A stretch of 64,000 bases of DNA, from assembly GCF_009017415.1 (NCBI RefSeq), contig NC_092403.1, positions 1,984,001 to 2,048,000 of the forward strand, read 5' to 3'. The notes beneath the pieces were generated by a model. It did not search any database, had not been told where the DNA came from, and saw only the letters and a list, made by a program, of their open reading frames with translations. The translations under genes were made by a program, and so were the position numbers. This document shows, in pieces, positions 24,345 to 36,562 of this stretch; position 1 is the first letter of the stretch; every line of letters begins with the position of its first letter. This stretch comes from Aspergillus flavus (lineage: Eukaryota > Ascomycota > Eurotiomycetes > Eurotiales > Aspergillaceae).

Positions 24345-25169
24345 ATGGCTATTCTCGACAAGGAAAGCCGTTCACGCGGTCTCCGAATGCCATCACTTTC
24401 TGCAATAAAATCCAGAAAGAAAAACGCCGAATCACCACCACGGAGAGATTCAAGTTCCGATGAAGTCGTGATACCAGCACGAATGGACTCGGCACCGGGC
24501 CGATTTCTTCACTCGCAAGAGAAGGACCTGCCGCCCAACCCGCTGCCTTCTCCTCCCCCATTCCCCTCTGCCCCAGCCGACTCATTGTCAAACCAGTCGC
24601 CGTACCATCACATCAATCCTACCCCTAAATATGAAGACCGCCCGCTTCCCAAATTTCCTCGAGTTCCAGTTCCCAAGCGGGAGGAGCCGCCGGCTCCGGT
24701 TCCTGCTCTGGTTCCTGCTCCAGCTCCCGTACAACAAGTAACTCCTCCGTCCAGTGAAGATCATTACCCTATCCACTATCAGGAACACATTCAGCCGATT
24801 GAGGACCCGCTAGAGAGCTTTATTCCCGAGCCAGAGCCAGAGCCAGGAGTGGATGGTACCAGTGCATCTGTCGAACCGGTTTCGAGCGAAGAGAGTAATG
24901 GACCATGGACACCACCAGACTACGAGCCCATCGCCGCACCTCTAAATCAATTACACTATGCCTGCTATCAGGAACATCGGTCAATGCCCACTGCCAACAA
25001 CCTCTGGCATCCTCTTCCATGTATGACCTGCCAGAAGTATGATCGAAAAGTTCGACACCGATGCGTTTTCTGTTGCCTGCGCATTTGCGCCAGTTGTTAT
25101 CAGACGCTACAGAAATGCCCGAATCGCTCCCTGGCGCAGCTGATGAAAACGATACCTTCCCACGAGTAG
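24345..25169 (+). CDS. Proline-rich protein with C-terminal zinc-binding-like Cys module
   Basis: Single-exon gene of 274 residues; the ATG at 24345 is the first after a purine-only leader. The N-terminal three quarters are disordered and rich in Pro, Ser and Glu, with an AP-repeat (PAPVPALVPAPAPV) and an EPEPEPEPG run. The last about 55 residues are ordered: a YACYQEH segment, then CMTC, ten residues, CVFC, four residues, CASC, and a final KCPN. This CX2C-X10-CX2C-X4-CX2C spacing suggests two zinc ions bound in a RING- or treble-clef-like fold. The C-terminus of the C2H2 gene at 60431-63445 uses almost the same spacing. I do not recognise the gene; a nuclear or adaptor role is speculation. 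Confidence 0.75.
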   Translation: MAILDKESRSRGLRMPSLSAIKSRKKNAESPPRRDSSSDEVVIPARMDSAPGRFLHSQEKDLPPNPLPSPPPFPSAPADSLSNQSPYHHINPTPKYEDRPLPKFPRVPVPKREEPPAPVPALVPAPAPVQQVTPPSSEDHYPIHYQEHIQPIEDPLESFIPEPEPEPGVDGTSASVEPVSSEESNGPWTPPDYEPIAAPLNQLHYACYQEHRSMPTANNLWHPLPCMTCQKYDRKVRHRCVFCCLRICASCYQTLQKCPNRSLAQLMKTIPSHE

Positions 25170-25538
25170 CTGCTCACTCCTCACTGATCGTTGCTCGGAT
25201 CTCTGTCCAGGATATGGGCATAGGTTTTATGGTTTAATTTCTTATACATACTTTCGGGGTGATAATTTATAGTCCAATTTCGTTGTTCTCTCGTTGCCAG
25301 GGCTTGCTATCTGTTCATGCTATGATACGTTAAGGAATCTTTGCAGGTATTTCGCCGTTATTTATTGTACATACGGTCACGGGGGGCCGTGTTTTAGGTC
25401 AATGTATAGTTACTAGGAGTTCGCGTATACAGTATAGATTAATTTTGATTTGACATTCCCTTTCTAACATCTATATATAAGCATATGAAGTAACATTGGA
25501 TGTGATTTTTTTAAGTATTATATGATACAGGTAAGTCA
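25170..25538. other. Convergent intergenic, 3' flanks
   Basis: About 370 AT-rich bases between two converging genes, with T/A-rich runs that suit 3'-end processing for both. No gene is seen. Confidence 0.6.
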
Positions 25539-26721
25539 TTAATCATGATCCTCCTCGGTCACACCTGGACATCCCTCCATTTCTCCGGTCTCATAGCGAA
25601 ATTTACACCAAAAGCAGTAATGGTGTGTCTCGCGCAGATACTGCACTATCCGGGCCAGTCGCTCGCTCGGCTCGAGTGCATTAAACTCGTCCAGTTCTGG
25701 GTCTTCTTCGTCAAGCTCCTGCTCAAGGATAGTTGAGATGTCAGGTTTGTTGTCGAGCGCCACTTTATCCTCCCGTTCCAGCGTCGGGTCGTCGTCATAC
25801 CCTGGTAACCGCGGGTTGGGGAAGAATGACGATGGCAGGGACGTTTGCAATAGATGCCGAGCCTGGATGGAACGTTCTTTCTCCTCCCGCTCACGGACGA
25901 GCCCGCGATATAGGATGTTGACTTGCGAGGTCGGTTTGACCTTGACCTTCGGCTGCGGGTTATTTGATCCACTGGTCGTATCTTCAGATTCCTCTTCTTC
26001 ATGTTCAGTCGGGGTCTTTCCACGCTTCGTTTGGACGGTCTTCCCATCTCCTGTCTCTGCCTCCGCATCCAGTCGTTCGGCAACCTTCTGCGCAGCGTGA
26101 AATTGAGCTTCTGTACGTCGCGTCTCCCGCTCAATGCGGACGCGATCACGGTAATCACCCTCTTCCTGCTTTACTTTCTTCACTGCCTCTTCAGCCTCTT
26201 CCCGGAACTTGCGTTTTTTTTCAGTGTCCAGACCAATACCACCCCGGTCCTCCTTGAACACCAAATTGAGTGGCTCTGCTCGGCCGCCGATTTTGCTATC
26301 GGATTTTTGATTTGATACTCTCTCACCTTGGGATTTACCTAATGCTTGTCCTGGCTTGAACCCCAATTTGGCCATCATTTGGAATCCCTTGTTGGAGGGG
26401 TTAAGCGTGCTGGTGGCTAAGGCGGCATCACGACGTTCGGCTTCCTGGGCTGCACGTTCTGCTTTGGATGGGACTTTAGCTCGAGCTTCGGCCTGGGTAG
26501 AGAAGAGGAATATATCAGTACATATGCGCGCCCTGGAGATATGAGGGAAACAGAGAATAAGGGATGTATGGGCATCAGCACATGCTACCTACCTCTCTCT
26601 GTTGTCGGCGTTTTTTCTGGGTAAACGTTTCTTTCTGCTGCGGCTCCTCAATCACCATAGACATGTAATCATCCTCCTCTTCGTCCCCTACATCAGGTGC
26701 GGGGTTCTGATGAGGGGCCAT
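25539..26721 (-). CDS. G-patch domain protein, GPATCH11-like
   Basis: Protein of about 360 residues in two exons, 26721-26593 and 26492-25539. The intron has a GTAGGT donor and a CCCAG acceptor, and both sides keep frame. Exon 1 gives an acidic start (EEEDDYMSMVIEEP) and a basic stretch (KKRRQQRE). The G-patch follows at about residues 65-110 (GFQMMAKLGFKPGQALGKS, with RAEPLNL and GGIGL). A Lys/Glu-rich helix comes next, then the C-terminal motif LRETHHYCFWCKFRY...EGCPG, which is the DUF4187 region found in GPATCH11 (CCDC75). G-patch proteins bind RNA or activate DEAH helicases, and the GPATCH11 group is nuclear and linked to spliceosome or centromere function. The two-domain arrangement makes the family assignment strong; the specific role is inferred. 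Confidence 0.87.
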
Positions 26722-27537
26722 TCCCGGCGAAGACGCGACGCGAAACGGACACAGAAGTAGACCCGGAAATACGGATGAGAGACAAACGATGCGGGAGTTA
26801 GCTCGAAGATTAGATCATGTATAAGCCCGGCACGGCAATGTTTTCTTCAAGCGGAGAATGTCCGAGTAAACCAGGTAGTCTTCTTGTTGGTTGAATCCTT
26901 TGGGTTTTCAATTGCGGGGAAGAAAATAGATTGCGGTTTGTTCAATGCGGAGGAAGTTTGTTCTCCATTTAATATCTGATTGGTCTATTTTCTCATTCCG
27001 GCCCCATAATGAAGAGTACCCAGGAATACACCTTGTGTAGTATCACTCGGCTATATCTATTCTTAATTGAACTGATTCGGAGCATTGCCTCTAAACGTCG
27101 ATGCTTTAGCGTCAAGCACTGTCCACCCAATCAGCTCTCCACAAGGTGTCCAATAAATGGGGTCAACCAGCTCATTTCCCCTCCTACTCCCTAGGCATTG
27201 CCGATTAAAGTCGGTACGCGCGGTGACACCATTGATGGCCAATTTTTGCCTAACGATGGCTCGAGTCGGCTACTGAACCTTTTTCTGTAACTCTGGCCAC
27301 TGGCGTCCTTGGTATTGATCAGTTGTCTCATTTAGTGTATAGTTGGAGAGCATGCTAGCTCTCATGTGTGCCATACGGTGGTGATCACTGGCCGGTAAGC
27401 CGTCAGGCTAGCTAAGGGCTTGCAGCGGGAATGTTAAAAAGACAGGCAGAGCCTACCAGTAACTGTGTTTCCTGGATTTAGGCTCCCTATTCACATATCA
27501 GAAGTGGGCACGGGGTAGAGTTGCAAATGCTTTCGGA
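26722..27537. promoter_or_regulatory. Divergent intergenic between the G-patch gene and the carboxylesterase
   Basis: About 815 bases that must carry both promoters. No coding region, repeat or recognised binding motif stands out. Confidence 0.55.
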
Positions 27538-29257
27538 ATGGCACGATACATTACATTTGCCCAATTCTTCCTATTGTTCTGCTTAGCGGCTGCTCAAGAA
27601 GTGGTGGTAGACCTTGAGTACGCTCGGTATAGGGGCAAAGCGCTCTCGAACGGTTTAGTACAATGGCTGGGAATTCGATATGCCGCTCCTCCTACAGGAC
27701 CATTACGCTTCTCTGCCCCACAGAATCCAAGCGTGGTAGCTGGAATCCAGAATGCATTTGAGGTAGGATTGCTTATCCGGTATTACATACCGCACGAGAG
27801 CTGATGCTCTCTCTTAAGCACGGCCCTACGTGTATTCCCACTAGCGAATATCCGATTCCCGAAGATACATCGGAGGACTGCCTGTTTCTAGATGTGTATT
27901 CCCCTTATAGAGCTGGTAACCATTCAAAGTTGCTGCCGGTATTCGTTTGGATCCAGGGCGGGGGCTTCAATCAGAATTCGAATCCGAATTATAATGGTAC
28001 CGGCTTGATACAAGCGTCTGGTATGGGAATCGTTGTGGTTACTTTCAATTATCGTGTTGGCCCGTATGGATTTCTCTCAGGGAGAGAGATTCTACAAGAC
28101 GGAAGTGTGAACAACGGCCTAAAGGACCAAATCAAAGTCTTAGAGTGGGTTCAGAAACATATACACAAGGTTAGAGCTTAGATACTGGCAGCAACATGAC
28201 AATGCTAACGAATCCTCCAAAGTTTGGCGGCAACCCCAAACATGTGGTTGTAGGTGGTGCTAGCGCAGGAGGCGCCTCCATCACCCTTCTTCTCTCAGCT
28301 TATGGTGGAAGGGACGATGGTCTCTTTCACGCTGCTGCTGCGGAGTCGCAAAGCTTTGCTACCATGCTTAGTTTAAAACAAAGTCAATTTGCATACAACA
28401 ACCTAGTCATCCGCACTGGCTGTGCAAGTGATGCCGACACGCTGGAATGCTTGCGTGGTCTGGACGCGGAGATCCTTCAGCGTGGAAACATCAACACACC
28501 CTTGCCTCATGCACAACAGGCGCCCCTATATCTATACGGACCAGTGGTTGACGGTGATCTTGTTTCCGATTATACGTACCGTCTGTTCCACCAGGGCCGT
28601 TTTATCAAGGTTCCTGTGATATTCGGGGACGACACGAATGAAGGCACCATATTTGTTCCCAAGAATGTTTCCAACGTTGGGGAAGCAGATACGTTCATCC
28701 AGAATCAATTCCCAACCATTAAATTGGAGCAATTTGCTGCAATCAACGCCTGGTACCTCCATGAGAACCAGACGCGCCAATTTCCCGACGCTGGGCCTTA
28801 TTGGAGACCTGCAAGCAATGCATATGGTGAGATGCGGTATATCTGCCCCGGTATTGACCTGTCGTCTATCTACGCCAGGGCCGGGATCAACAGTTGGAAC
28901 TATCACTACGCCGTACAAGACCCAGACTTGAAAGAATCTGGCCTCGGTGTAGATCATACAGTGGAAATCAACGCTATTTGGGGCCCAAATTATGTCACAG
29001 GAGAACCGCCCTCATCTTACTTCACTACCAATGCGCCAATTATACCCGTTATGCAAGGTTACTGGACAAGCTTCATCAAGACATTTGATCCAAATCCTCA
29101 TCGTTACCCTGGGAGTCCACAATGGTCTACTTGGGGTAATGAAGGGTATCAGCGCATCTTCATCAGAACAAACGAAACCAGGATGGAGGAAGTACCGGTG
29201 GATCAGAGGGAACGATGTGAATATTTGATCAGCATCGGACCAGAGCTTCAGCAGTAA
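27538..29257 (+). CDS. Secreted type B carboxylesterase/lipase
   Basis: Alpha/beta-hydrolase of about 536 residues in three exons: 27538-27762, 27819-28169 and 28223-29257. The joins give AFE-HGPTC and HIHK-FGGNP. A signal peptide covers about residues 1-20 (ITFAQFFLLFCLAAAQ). Family marks run in order: GIRYAAPPTGPLRF, SEDCLFLDVYSP, the oxyanion loop QGGGFNQNSN, FNYRVGPYGFLSG, and the nucleophile Ser in GGASAGGAS. The acidic residue is likely the Glu of GDDTNEGTIF, and the His lies in GVDHTVEINAIWG. The usual elbow is GESAG; here Glu is replaced by Ala. The enzyme should hydrolyse carboxylic esters outside the cell; substrate is unknown. It converges on NOP14 with 234 bases between the stop codons. 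Confidence 0.92.
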
Positions 29258-29491
29258 TACCAACTGTACCTATCTTGACTGCTACTCAATCTACATAACT
29301 CTTGTAACCAACATAGGCAATTGGGATATATTTGACATAACGGAAAGAGTTCTTTTGTTCGGCAGCCTTGACAAATAAATAATAAAGAGTATATACACAT
29401 GTTCGGCATGCAAAGTCTAAGCACCAACATAATGATAATGATACCTGAAACCCAACCAAAACCAACCAGAATGTCATGACTAGCGACATGT

Positions 29492-32291
29492 TTACCGCTT
29501 GCCCTGGCGCAACCTCCTCTCCCTCTCGTAAGCATTGGCCTCTCTGCCCTCCTGGTTCTGTACTTCGGCCACAAGTCGTTTGTATTTCTTCTCGTACTCG
29601 GCATCGCGCTCCTTCTTTTCGCGCAGCTTCTCGCGCGCAATGAAGTTGGCATCCTTGCGTAGTTCCCGCATGGCGCCCTTGCGCTCGCGCTTGTACTCGG
29701 CCTTGAGCCGGTTGGCTTCCGCACGCTCGCGGTTGGGGTCGTAGTGCTTGTCCGGGTTGAAAGTATCCTCGAATTTGGGAATAGCGGTTTTAATAGCCAG
29801 CGGGCGGTGATCATGGAGTAGAAGCGGGCGGCGAGTAAGGCGGGCTTTCGAGGTGTGGCCATCGAGTTTATCGAGGGTCGACTGCAGGGTATCTTGAACG
29901 ACGGAGGGAATCTTACCCTTGCAGGATCGGTTCAGGAAGCGGAGAACTTTCTGAGCTTGATCGAAGATCTCAAGGAAGGCTGATATGTCTGACCACATAT
30001 CGGAGGCGGTGCTGAGGAGAGAGATGAATGTGTTTATGAGGGAAAGTTTGAGCTCTTCTTGGGCCTTCGGGCTGTCCGGGCCAGTAATGTCCCAGAATTG
30101 AAGTTTCCTCGACTTCAGCGACTTGGAGATCTTCAGTCGTAGAGATTCCTCCGGACTACGAGACGGGAAGAGGCCGAGGCTGCTCTTTGGCTCCTCCGGG
30201 GCAAGGTTACACAGGGCGTTGAGGACGTAGTTGATCAATTCGGGCATGTAGCGCTTGGAAACTAATTGGTATTGGAGAACCAGGCTTGCGGCATATGCAC
30301 CTGTTGCGAAATCTGCGAGAGTGTTCACGGCACCCTGACCTAGGTACCGCGAAAGGCACAGGTGTGCCGGCGTTGCGACGGCGTGGAAGTGATCAGAGGT
30401 TGGGAAGGTAGTGGCAATTCCGGTTAGAATGACTAGGTCACTGGGCCGGAGACTAAGTGGCCGGTCTGCTGCGATTTCACGTAGACGAGCCCTGAACTCC
30501 TGAGAGACGCTCTCGGGGTGGCTCTTTGCTAGAGAGTGTACGTGACGGAAGATGTTCTCAAGAATGGCAAAAGGAGGATGCTCAGGCTGTTCGGCCATGT
30601 AGGCGACATGCTGGATAAGGATGCGGGAAAATTGGCCAAGCTTCTTCTTATTGTCCGGGTGCAGACGATGATGGTGCAGAGCTCGGATTCTCTGAACGAC
30701 CACCGGAAGGTCCGCCATGGGCACATCTTGAATGACCTGGAGGAACTCTTCATGATTCTTCGGGCAAGGGTATGTATAAGCCAACCCTTCATTAGCTTCT
30801 GGTGCATCAGCTGCAGCAGGGGCTTCTCCGGTGTTATCGGTAGGGAGAGTAAAGCCGTTGATAAGCTCGTCTTCTTCGTCCTCTTCCATTTCCTCTTCAG
30901 ACTCCTCTGCAGATAATACCTCCTCATCACTGTCACCAATTGATAAGCTAACATCTGATCTCGTCTCGACAAGATCATCATCGATTATAAAATCATCCTC
31001 GTCTTCGACGCTAAGCTCAGGGCGGGTACTGATCTGACCAGAAGACTGTTGCAACCCAAAAGCCTTCGCGTCATCTGGGATGGATTCGTCTTCAGACATC
31101 TCACTTCCTTCCTCCTCCACCTCTTCTTCTTCGTCTTCCTCTTCCGACTCGCCTACTTCCTCGCCGCGCATTCTCCGAACTCGCTCTTCTTCTAGAGCCT
31201 TCAGCCGCTCTGCTTCCTCCGCGGCCTTCTCCTCCTCTGTCTTTGTGCGGTCCGTTGGCTTGGATCGCTTATCGAACGTTAGTTGCTTTAGGCGCTGGTC
31301 ATACTCCTTTTCGGTATCTCCTTTAGCTATGCCCTCCATAAGAGCAGCGCGATCTGGGTTCATAGATGCCAGATCACTCTTCGGAGGTTCTGGCTTTGGC
31401 GGTGGCTTCACTCCTCTTAGCATTTCGAAAAGATCAGGAAGTCCTTTGTCGAGTTCTTCACGGAGATCGTCATCGTCCTCCTTAGCTTTTTGCCGCTCAT
31501 ACTTGTGAAGTTTCGACTTGGCAATGACCTCCTTCATAACTTCGTGTTTAGATTTCTTTCGTTCAGGATGTTCTTCCCCGTCTTCTAGATCCTCTGGCCC
31601 ATCCATCTCGCCATCATCAAAGAAAACTCGTTTCCTTTTCCGGGCTGCTTCGGTATCCGAGGCATCATCTTCCAGCCCGCCCAAGTCACCCTCTTGAAAA
31701 TCGTCTTGGTCGATATCGTTCAAAGACTGGCCTTTGTGTGTGAGTTGGAACTCTTCTTCCTCATCATCCCCTTCCAGATTGAACATTGATTCCTTCCGCA
31801 TCTTGCGCTGACTTGCTCTGGCATAACGTTCGGCGGCTCTCTCTTCAGGCGTCATAGTCGGATCATCTTCACCGAATCGGCGATCTAATATACCACCGAC
31901 CTTGTTTCTCTTCTCCATTTCTCGTAATAGCGTTTGACGTCTCTGTATGAGTAGAACCGTTATTAAATAATGTGAAACATAAAGCTGCGATGAAACTTAC
32001 TTTTTCTTCTCCCAGTGACTTGGTAACACCAGGTCGCGCACGCGAAGCAGCTGTGCCTGAATTTCCATCTCGAGTTGTCACATCAAATTTTGTTCGTGTG
32101 CCCCCCGCTTTGATTTCGAACGGATTGAACCGGTCTCGAATTGACTGCAAAGCGGCATTGCGCTGGACCCGATTTTGCGCCGCTGCGCCACTCTTCGCAT
32201 TCTGGCGTTTTTGCTTTTTCGATTGCTGTGGCCCCAGAACTCCACTCTCACGGAGAGAGGCCTTGAGCTGCTTCAACTGCGACGGCGGCAT
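29492..32291 (-). CDS. nop14: NOP14, nucleolar SSU processome protein
   Basis: Protein of about 913 residues in two exons, 32291-32001 and 31942-29492; the intron runs GTAAGT to ATACAG. The N-terminus has MPPSQLKQLKASLRE, NRVQRNAALQSIRDRFNPFEI and GVTKSLGEEKRQTLLREMEKRNKVGGILDRRFGE, the conserved NOP14 start. Long acidic and Glu-rich stretches follow in the middle. The C-terminal half is helical, with the conserved PKFEDTFNPDKHYDP and the basic tail NRLKAEYKRERKGAMRELRKD. NOP14 joins Noc4 and Emg1 in the SSU processome and is needed for 18S rRNA maturation and 40S export. Length matches the family. The gene shares a 259-bp promoter region with the divergent helical-repeat gene. Confidence 0.96.
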
Positions 32292-32550
32292 ATCTGCGTG
32301 CTGAAGTTGACGCAAAAGCGTTCTGTTTCTCCTTCGAAATTTTTGGCGGCGGCAGTATGTCCGAAAAAAAGTTATACTCACCGCTTTTATGTGCTGAATT
32401 CTGCCGGTTTGTCTTTAGATCGTCATTACTCTCCGCTTTTCTACAATACCATGAGTATAGATCGTTCTTGTTCTCATACCGAACCATGCCCTCTCATATG
32501 AACGATAGGCTGCTATGGCTATGCCTAGGTAAGGTTCTCACGATTTGATT
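32292..32550. promoter_or_regulatory. Short bidirectional promoter, NOP14 / helical-repeat gene
   Basis: Only 259 bases separate the two divergent start codons, so transcription of both genes must be driven from here or from sequence overlapping the first exons. No TATA-like element is obvious. Confidence 0.65.
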
Positions 32551-33691
32551 ATGGCAAGTGAATGGGCCGCTGAACTCATAGGTGTTTCTCTTTTCTTCGC
32601 TGTTCGCGGCATAGTCACGGACCTCCGCCGAGTGCGAGATCTGACGGAGATTAAGCATGTCGAGAAGGAAGATAAGATGATCAGTGAAGGCACGGAGGAT
32701 GGTTGGTTACATCTTTTTGGAAGTGGTTTATCCAGTGGCTAATTGACCAACAGCCCTCAAACTGGACACATTACTCAAGCTCTCTGAGAGCACAAGTTAC
32801 GACCTCCGGGCAGCGTATGGCAGCTCCAGTGTACACAGTCCGCACTATAGACACTAATGTACTTTATAGTGCTTTGCGTATCATCGCTGAAAGATCTACA
32901 AAGGGAGAAACGCGAGATTTGCTTCTGAGGGACCTTGCTAGCACAGACACAGAGAGACGAAGCAAAGCCCTTAGTGCGATGTACTTTTTAGTATCTAATC
33001 GCTCACGTACGGATCTTGCATATTCAGCTTCGTGATATCTCAAGTTGATGCTGACTGCTACGATTTAGTTTCTCGGACTTCCGTATGTGCTAGACTGAAA
33101 GATCCGCTTACATACAACGCTCTTGTCGACTGTCTCTGCAATTTCCTCAACGAACATACCGAAGAGACCTCCACCACAGTATCACCCATTTTACCTAAAA
33201 CTAGACCTCTCGGGGAGAAGAAGGCGCTTGGTATACTGAATCTGGTTCTTCCAGAAAATGTGCCCGCAGCTCTGGAGGCTGGTATCGTCAGTCGTTGGCT
33301 GTCAAAATATCCGTTTCCCTGCGCGCTTTCGGAGCCGTCGCGCCGGCAAGATGTAGTGATACTCATGAAGACCTGGTGGTCTGATGATACTCTTATGAGT
33401 TCAATATTTAGCACACTCTCTTCTCATTCAGATGGCACGAAGCAATTACGCAAATATGGTCTGATGGGTAGCATGATTGAAGAAAACGACCAGGATGATG
33501 ACGACAGTGACATATGGATGGTAGATGGCGATGATACTGCAGGCTCAGGTCGAGTCCCGGGGAGGCGCTTGCGGGAACGGAGTGCTGAGGAGCAGGCTGT
33601 GAGGAGACGAAGGAGAGAGGCTATGGTGTTGAGTGATGGGGGACGACCACTTGGTCACGACGATATCATTCAACTGCCTATCTCCGAATGA
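32551..33691 (+). CDS. Helical-repeat (ARM/HEAT-like) protein, unknown function
   Basis: Assembled from four exons: 32551-32701, 32754-32814, 32870-33006 and 33069-33691, about 323 residues. Exon 2 encodes only 20 residues (KLDTLLKLSESTSYDLRA). The joins give continuous helices: DLRAAALRIIAERSTKGETR, then NRSLSRTSVCARLKDPLTYNALVDC. The repeated amphipathic helices (LLLRDLASTDTERRSKALSAMYFL, YNALVDCLCNFLNEH, KKALGILNLVL) suggest an armadillo/HEAT-type scaffold. The C-terminus is acidic (ENDQDDDDSDIW) and then Arg-rich (AVRRRRREAM). I do not recognise an orthologue with a known role. The first exon is the least certain part; a downstream Met in the same exon could be the true start. Confidence 0.75.
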
Positions 33692-33869
33692 TTCACGACG
33701 GGTTTCCTTTATATTTTCTCCATCGTGAGAGGAATGGACTTCATCTACTCGATGGCTACTCTATGTGATTATTGTAGCGATTGGTTCCTTTTGCTTTATG
33801 ATACCCTTTTGTCCTGATATTACATAGCGTGTTTCATTAATGTTCTTAAATGTACAATTAGGATGGTAT

Positions 33870-36325
33870 TCATAGTCCAATCCATGCTGATTTGGAAGCG
33901 TGATCCACCTTCTTCCGACTGCTTTTAAGCATACCAAGCGCCTTGAGTTCTGATACCGCCCGATAGAACAATGTCATAGTCATCCGTTCATCGCAAGCGT
34001 CACCTTGTTCACTCTCAAACACCGCATAAAAAGCTTGCCAAAGGTCGTAAACGTTCACCAGTGCCCCGGACTCGAGATACAGCTGATATAGGATAGCAGT
34101 GGCTGGCTGTCGCGCGGAAATCCTGGCCTCCGTCCTATCCGACATTGACATTAGGTAGTCGAAAGGATTGGCTAAGGCACGTTCGATCGCGAAACGTGGC
34201 CTAGGGGAGAAGATCTCCTTCAAGGGATTTTTCATATCAAGAAGAAAGGCTTCATGCAAGAACAAATCTTGTGGTCTCACCAATGTTTCCACAAAATACT
34301 TTTCTGACAGAGCATAAACGCGATCGATTACCTTGGTATACTCAATATTTTGCTGGGGTAATCTGGCTTTGCTCTTACTGAGCTTCACCCGCTGTTGGAC
34401 CACAGTTGCCGCCACAATGGAATTATGGCTGTCATACTCACTCCGGAGCGGCTCCGTACCCTGGTATGTCTGCACAAGAGCTTCGAAGTCTTTCTTTATT
34501 TCTTGGAAATCCGGACAGTCAGTCAGGTCTTGAGGCATAAACGCCAGGACTTCCTTCAGCTTTGAGGAATCCAACGTTTTCAGGCCCTTAAGAAGGTCAT
34601 CCATGTAAGTTGAATCTTGCAAATCTCCGGATAGTGCACGAATCGACAAATCCGGTATCGTAAGCTTTTTTCTTATATCCATGCTCTTAAGGCATAGATA
34701 GACCGTCTTGACGACATGGAATATACTTCTCATCCGTTGCTGTCCGATTTCTATGTACTTTAAGCTTTGCTGAAACAGAAACTCGTCGTTTTCCAACAGG
34801 CTGCGCACTTGTTCAGTAGAATCGTCATCAAGTAGATGCTCGCAAAATCTGGTAGGGTTAGTTAAGAAAAGGCTAAGTTGAGGTAATAGATCACCTTCGG
34901 AAAGATGGGAGGTTTCTAATTGCTTCGCAAACCTTCCCCTGTTGCCTATTGACGGAAATCTCTTCTGATAGGAGCATTGCCAATGGATTGGCAAAGAAGT
35001 GTGTCATATACGCATACTATCCCCATTAGAATTGATCGGTTCAGTACGCGTAATATGGTAAATACCTTAACTGTCCGACTGAAGGCCTCCGGTGTTTGGA
35101 AATAGTCATTCGATTTCTCAAACAAAACCCCTGTAATATTGCGTCCTAGCCAGAATCGTCCGTTTTGGTCTGCTTGTAACCGCTCATACATGCGATCAAC
35201 GCAATTACTTGCTCCGTGAATCTCAAAGTATCTACCTCTAAGAAGGGCTACGCTTGACCGAGGAAGCCTTCCTTCGAAGAGTTCAACAGATGTTGAGATA
35301 CCAAACAATAAGGTAAATGGTATCCGGTCAAGCCAGGAACTAGAACAATTAACTTAATAGACTAGTAAGGATCGTGAGCCTTACCTTAAGAGGGACAGGA
35401 GATCAGTTAGAATGTTCGGATCAAACGCTTCACTGTCACGGAATGCTACGACCAGCTTTTTGATCCCTTTCCTTTTCACATAATCTCCAAGTAAATCGAG
35501 ATCATACCCAAGAAGTCTGGGTCCCTACGGTCTTCTTAGCACCTCGCCCATATAGAGTTTGGACAGCGTAAACCCACCTCTCGGTCCGTCAGGAAATTCT
35601 GATACCCATTGTTACCTTCCGTGTTTGTGACGGCAGCTCGGATAATATTCTTCAGCGTTGCCTTCAGATTTGGCGCATCACCAGACTCCAGTATGACCAC
35701 TCCGCCTTCCTCTGACGCAGCTAACTGGTCATTGAGCTTGGATAACAGTCTGCCAAGCGATGAAACATTGGATCCGACTGTTATCAATGCTGTGGGGATG
35801 CAGCCGTCATATCTATTGTTGGTTAGTTATTTCGAAGCGCCTTCGTGTCCAAATAACGAACTACCTACGTCAGATGCGAGGTCGACCTGACGAAGGATAA
35901 AACGTTCTCAAGAACTTCGGAATCCACGTCATCTAGAATCTCCTGCCTGCCGTTAGCACGACATACGATAACCAGCGAACTTGCAAGCTTCTATTGTTTG
36001 CGAACCTGGATCTTGGTTTCCTGAGTTGACCACAATAGCCGGTAGGCATTGTACCTCAATTCGACCGATGACTCGTTTTCTTCGCCGTCCAGTAAGGGAA
36101 CAAAGGGGTGCGATTCACTTTTCTGTTCCTTAATCTCGGGTTGCACCTTTCGTCGCTTCGAAGGCCGCTCTCCGTGAGCTTTCGCGGAAGTTACAGGTCG
36201 ATAGATGTACACACCCTACAAAAGCATTAGTGAGTTTGGGACCGATTTGAGCCATAAGCGCAGGACAGTACCTGAGTGTTTGAGCCATCCTTGGCTACAC
36301 CTTGTGTTTCCGTATCCAAGTCCAT
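33870..36325 (-). CDS. orc3: Origin recognition complex subunit 3
   Basis: Protein of about 695 residues in eight exons: 36325-36272, 36215-36006, 35942-35869, 35812-35578, 35524-35385, 35339-35066, 35016-34895 and 34848-33870. All seven introns keep frame, and several show CTAAC-type branch sites. ORC3 features include GVYIYRPV near the start, the AAA+-like core with YDGCIPTALITVGSN and KKLVVAFRDSEAFDP, FTLLFGISTSVELFEGRLP, YMTHFFANPL, and the diagnostic AIRNLPSFRR. The C-terminal winged-helix region holds LYLESGALVNVYDLWQAF and LFYRAVSELKALGML. ORC3 is part of the six-subunit complex that marks replication origins and loads MCM with Cdc6 and Cdt1. Length matches fungal ORC3. It is divergent from the PPR gene with 237 bases between the starts. 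Confidence 0.93.
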
Positions 36326-36562
36326 AATAAATAAGCCTCGAGACAGCCTGCGCTCTGTCGTCTGGGGAGGAATGAATATGTAGAATGATTTACTGAAACC
36401 GCGGCGGAGCTCGCGTTGACGCTAAACCAAACCGGGTGGTATTGGTTTTCCGCTGCGGAGCTTCATGCGGTAACTCTCCGCAAAACTTCTACTTTTGTTA
36501 CTGTCACAGCAATTCTCGTTCACCAGTGTTCTTTTGTCAGATGATCTAACCGTCTATACTTC
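36326..36562. promoter_or_regulatory. Short bidirectional promoter, ORC3 / PPR gene
   Basis: 237 bases between divergent start codons. No clear element was identified beyond CT-rich patches near the PPR start (about 36480-36560). Confidence 0.65.
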
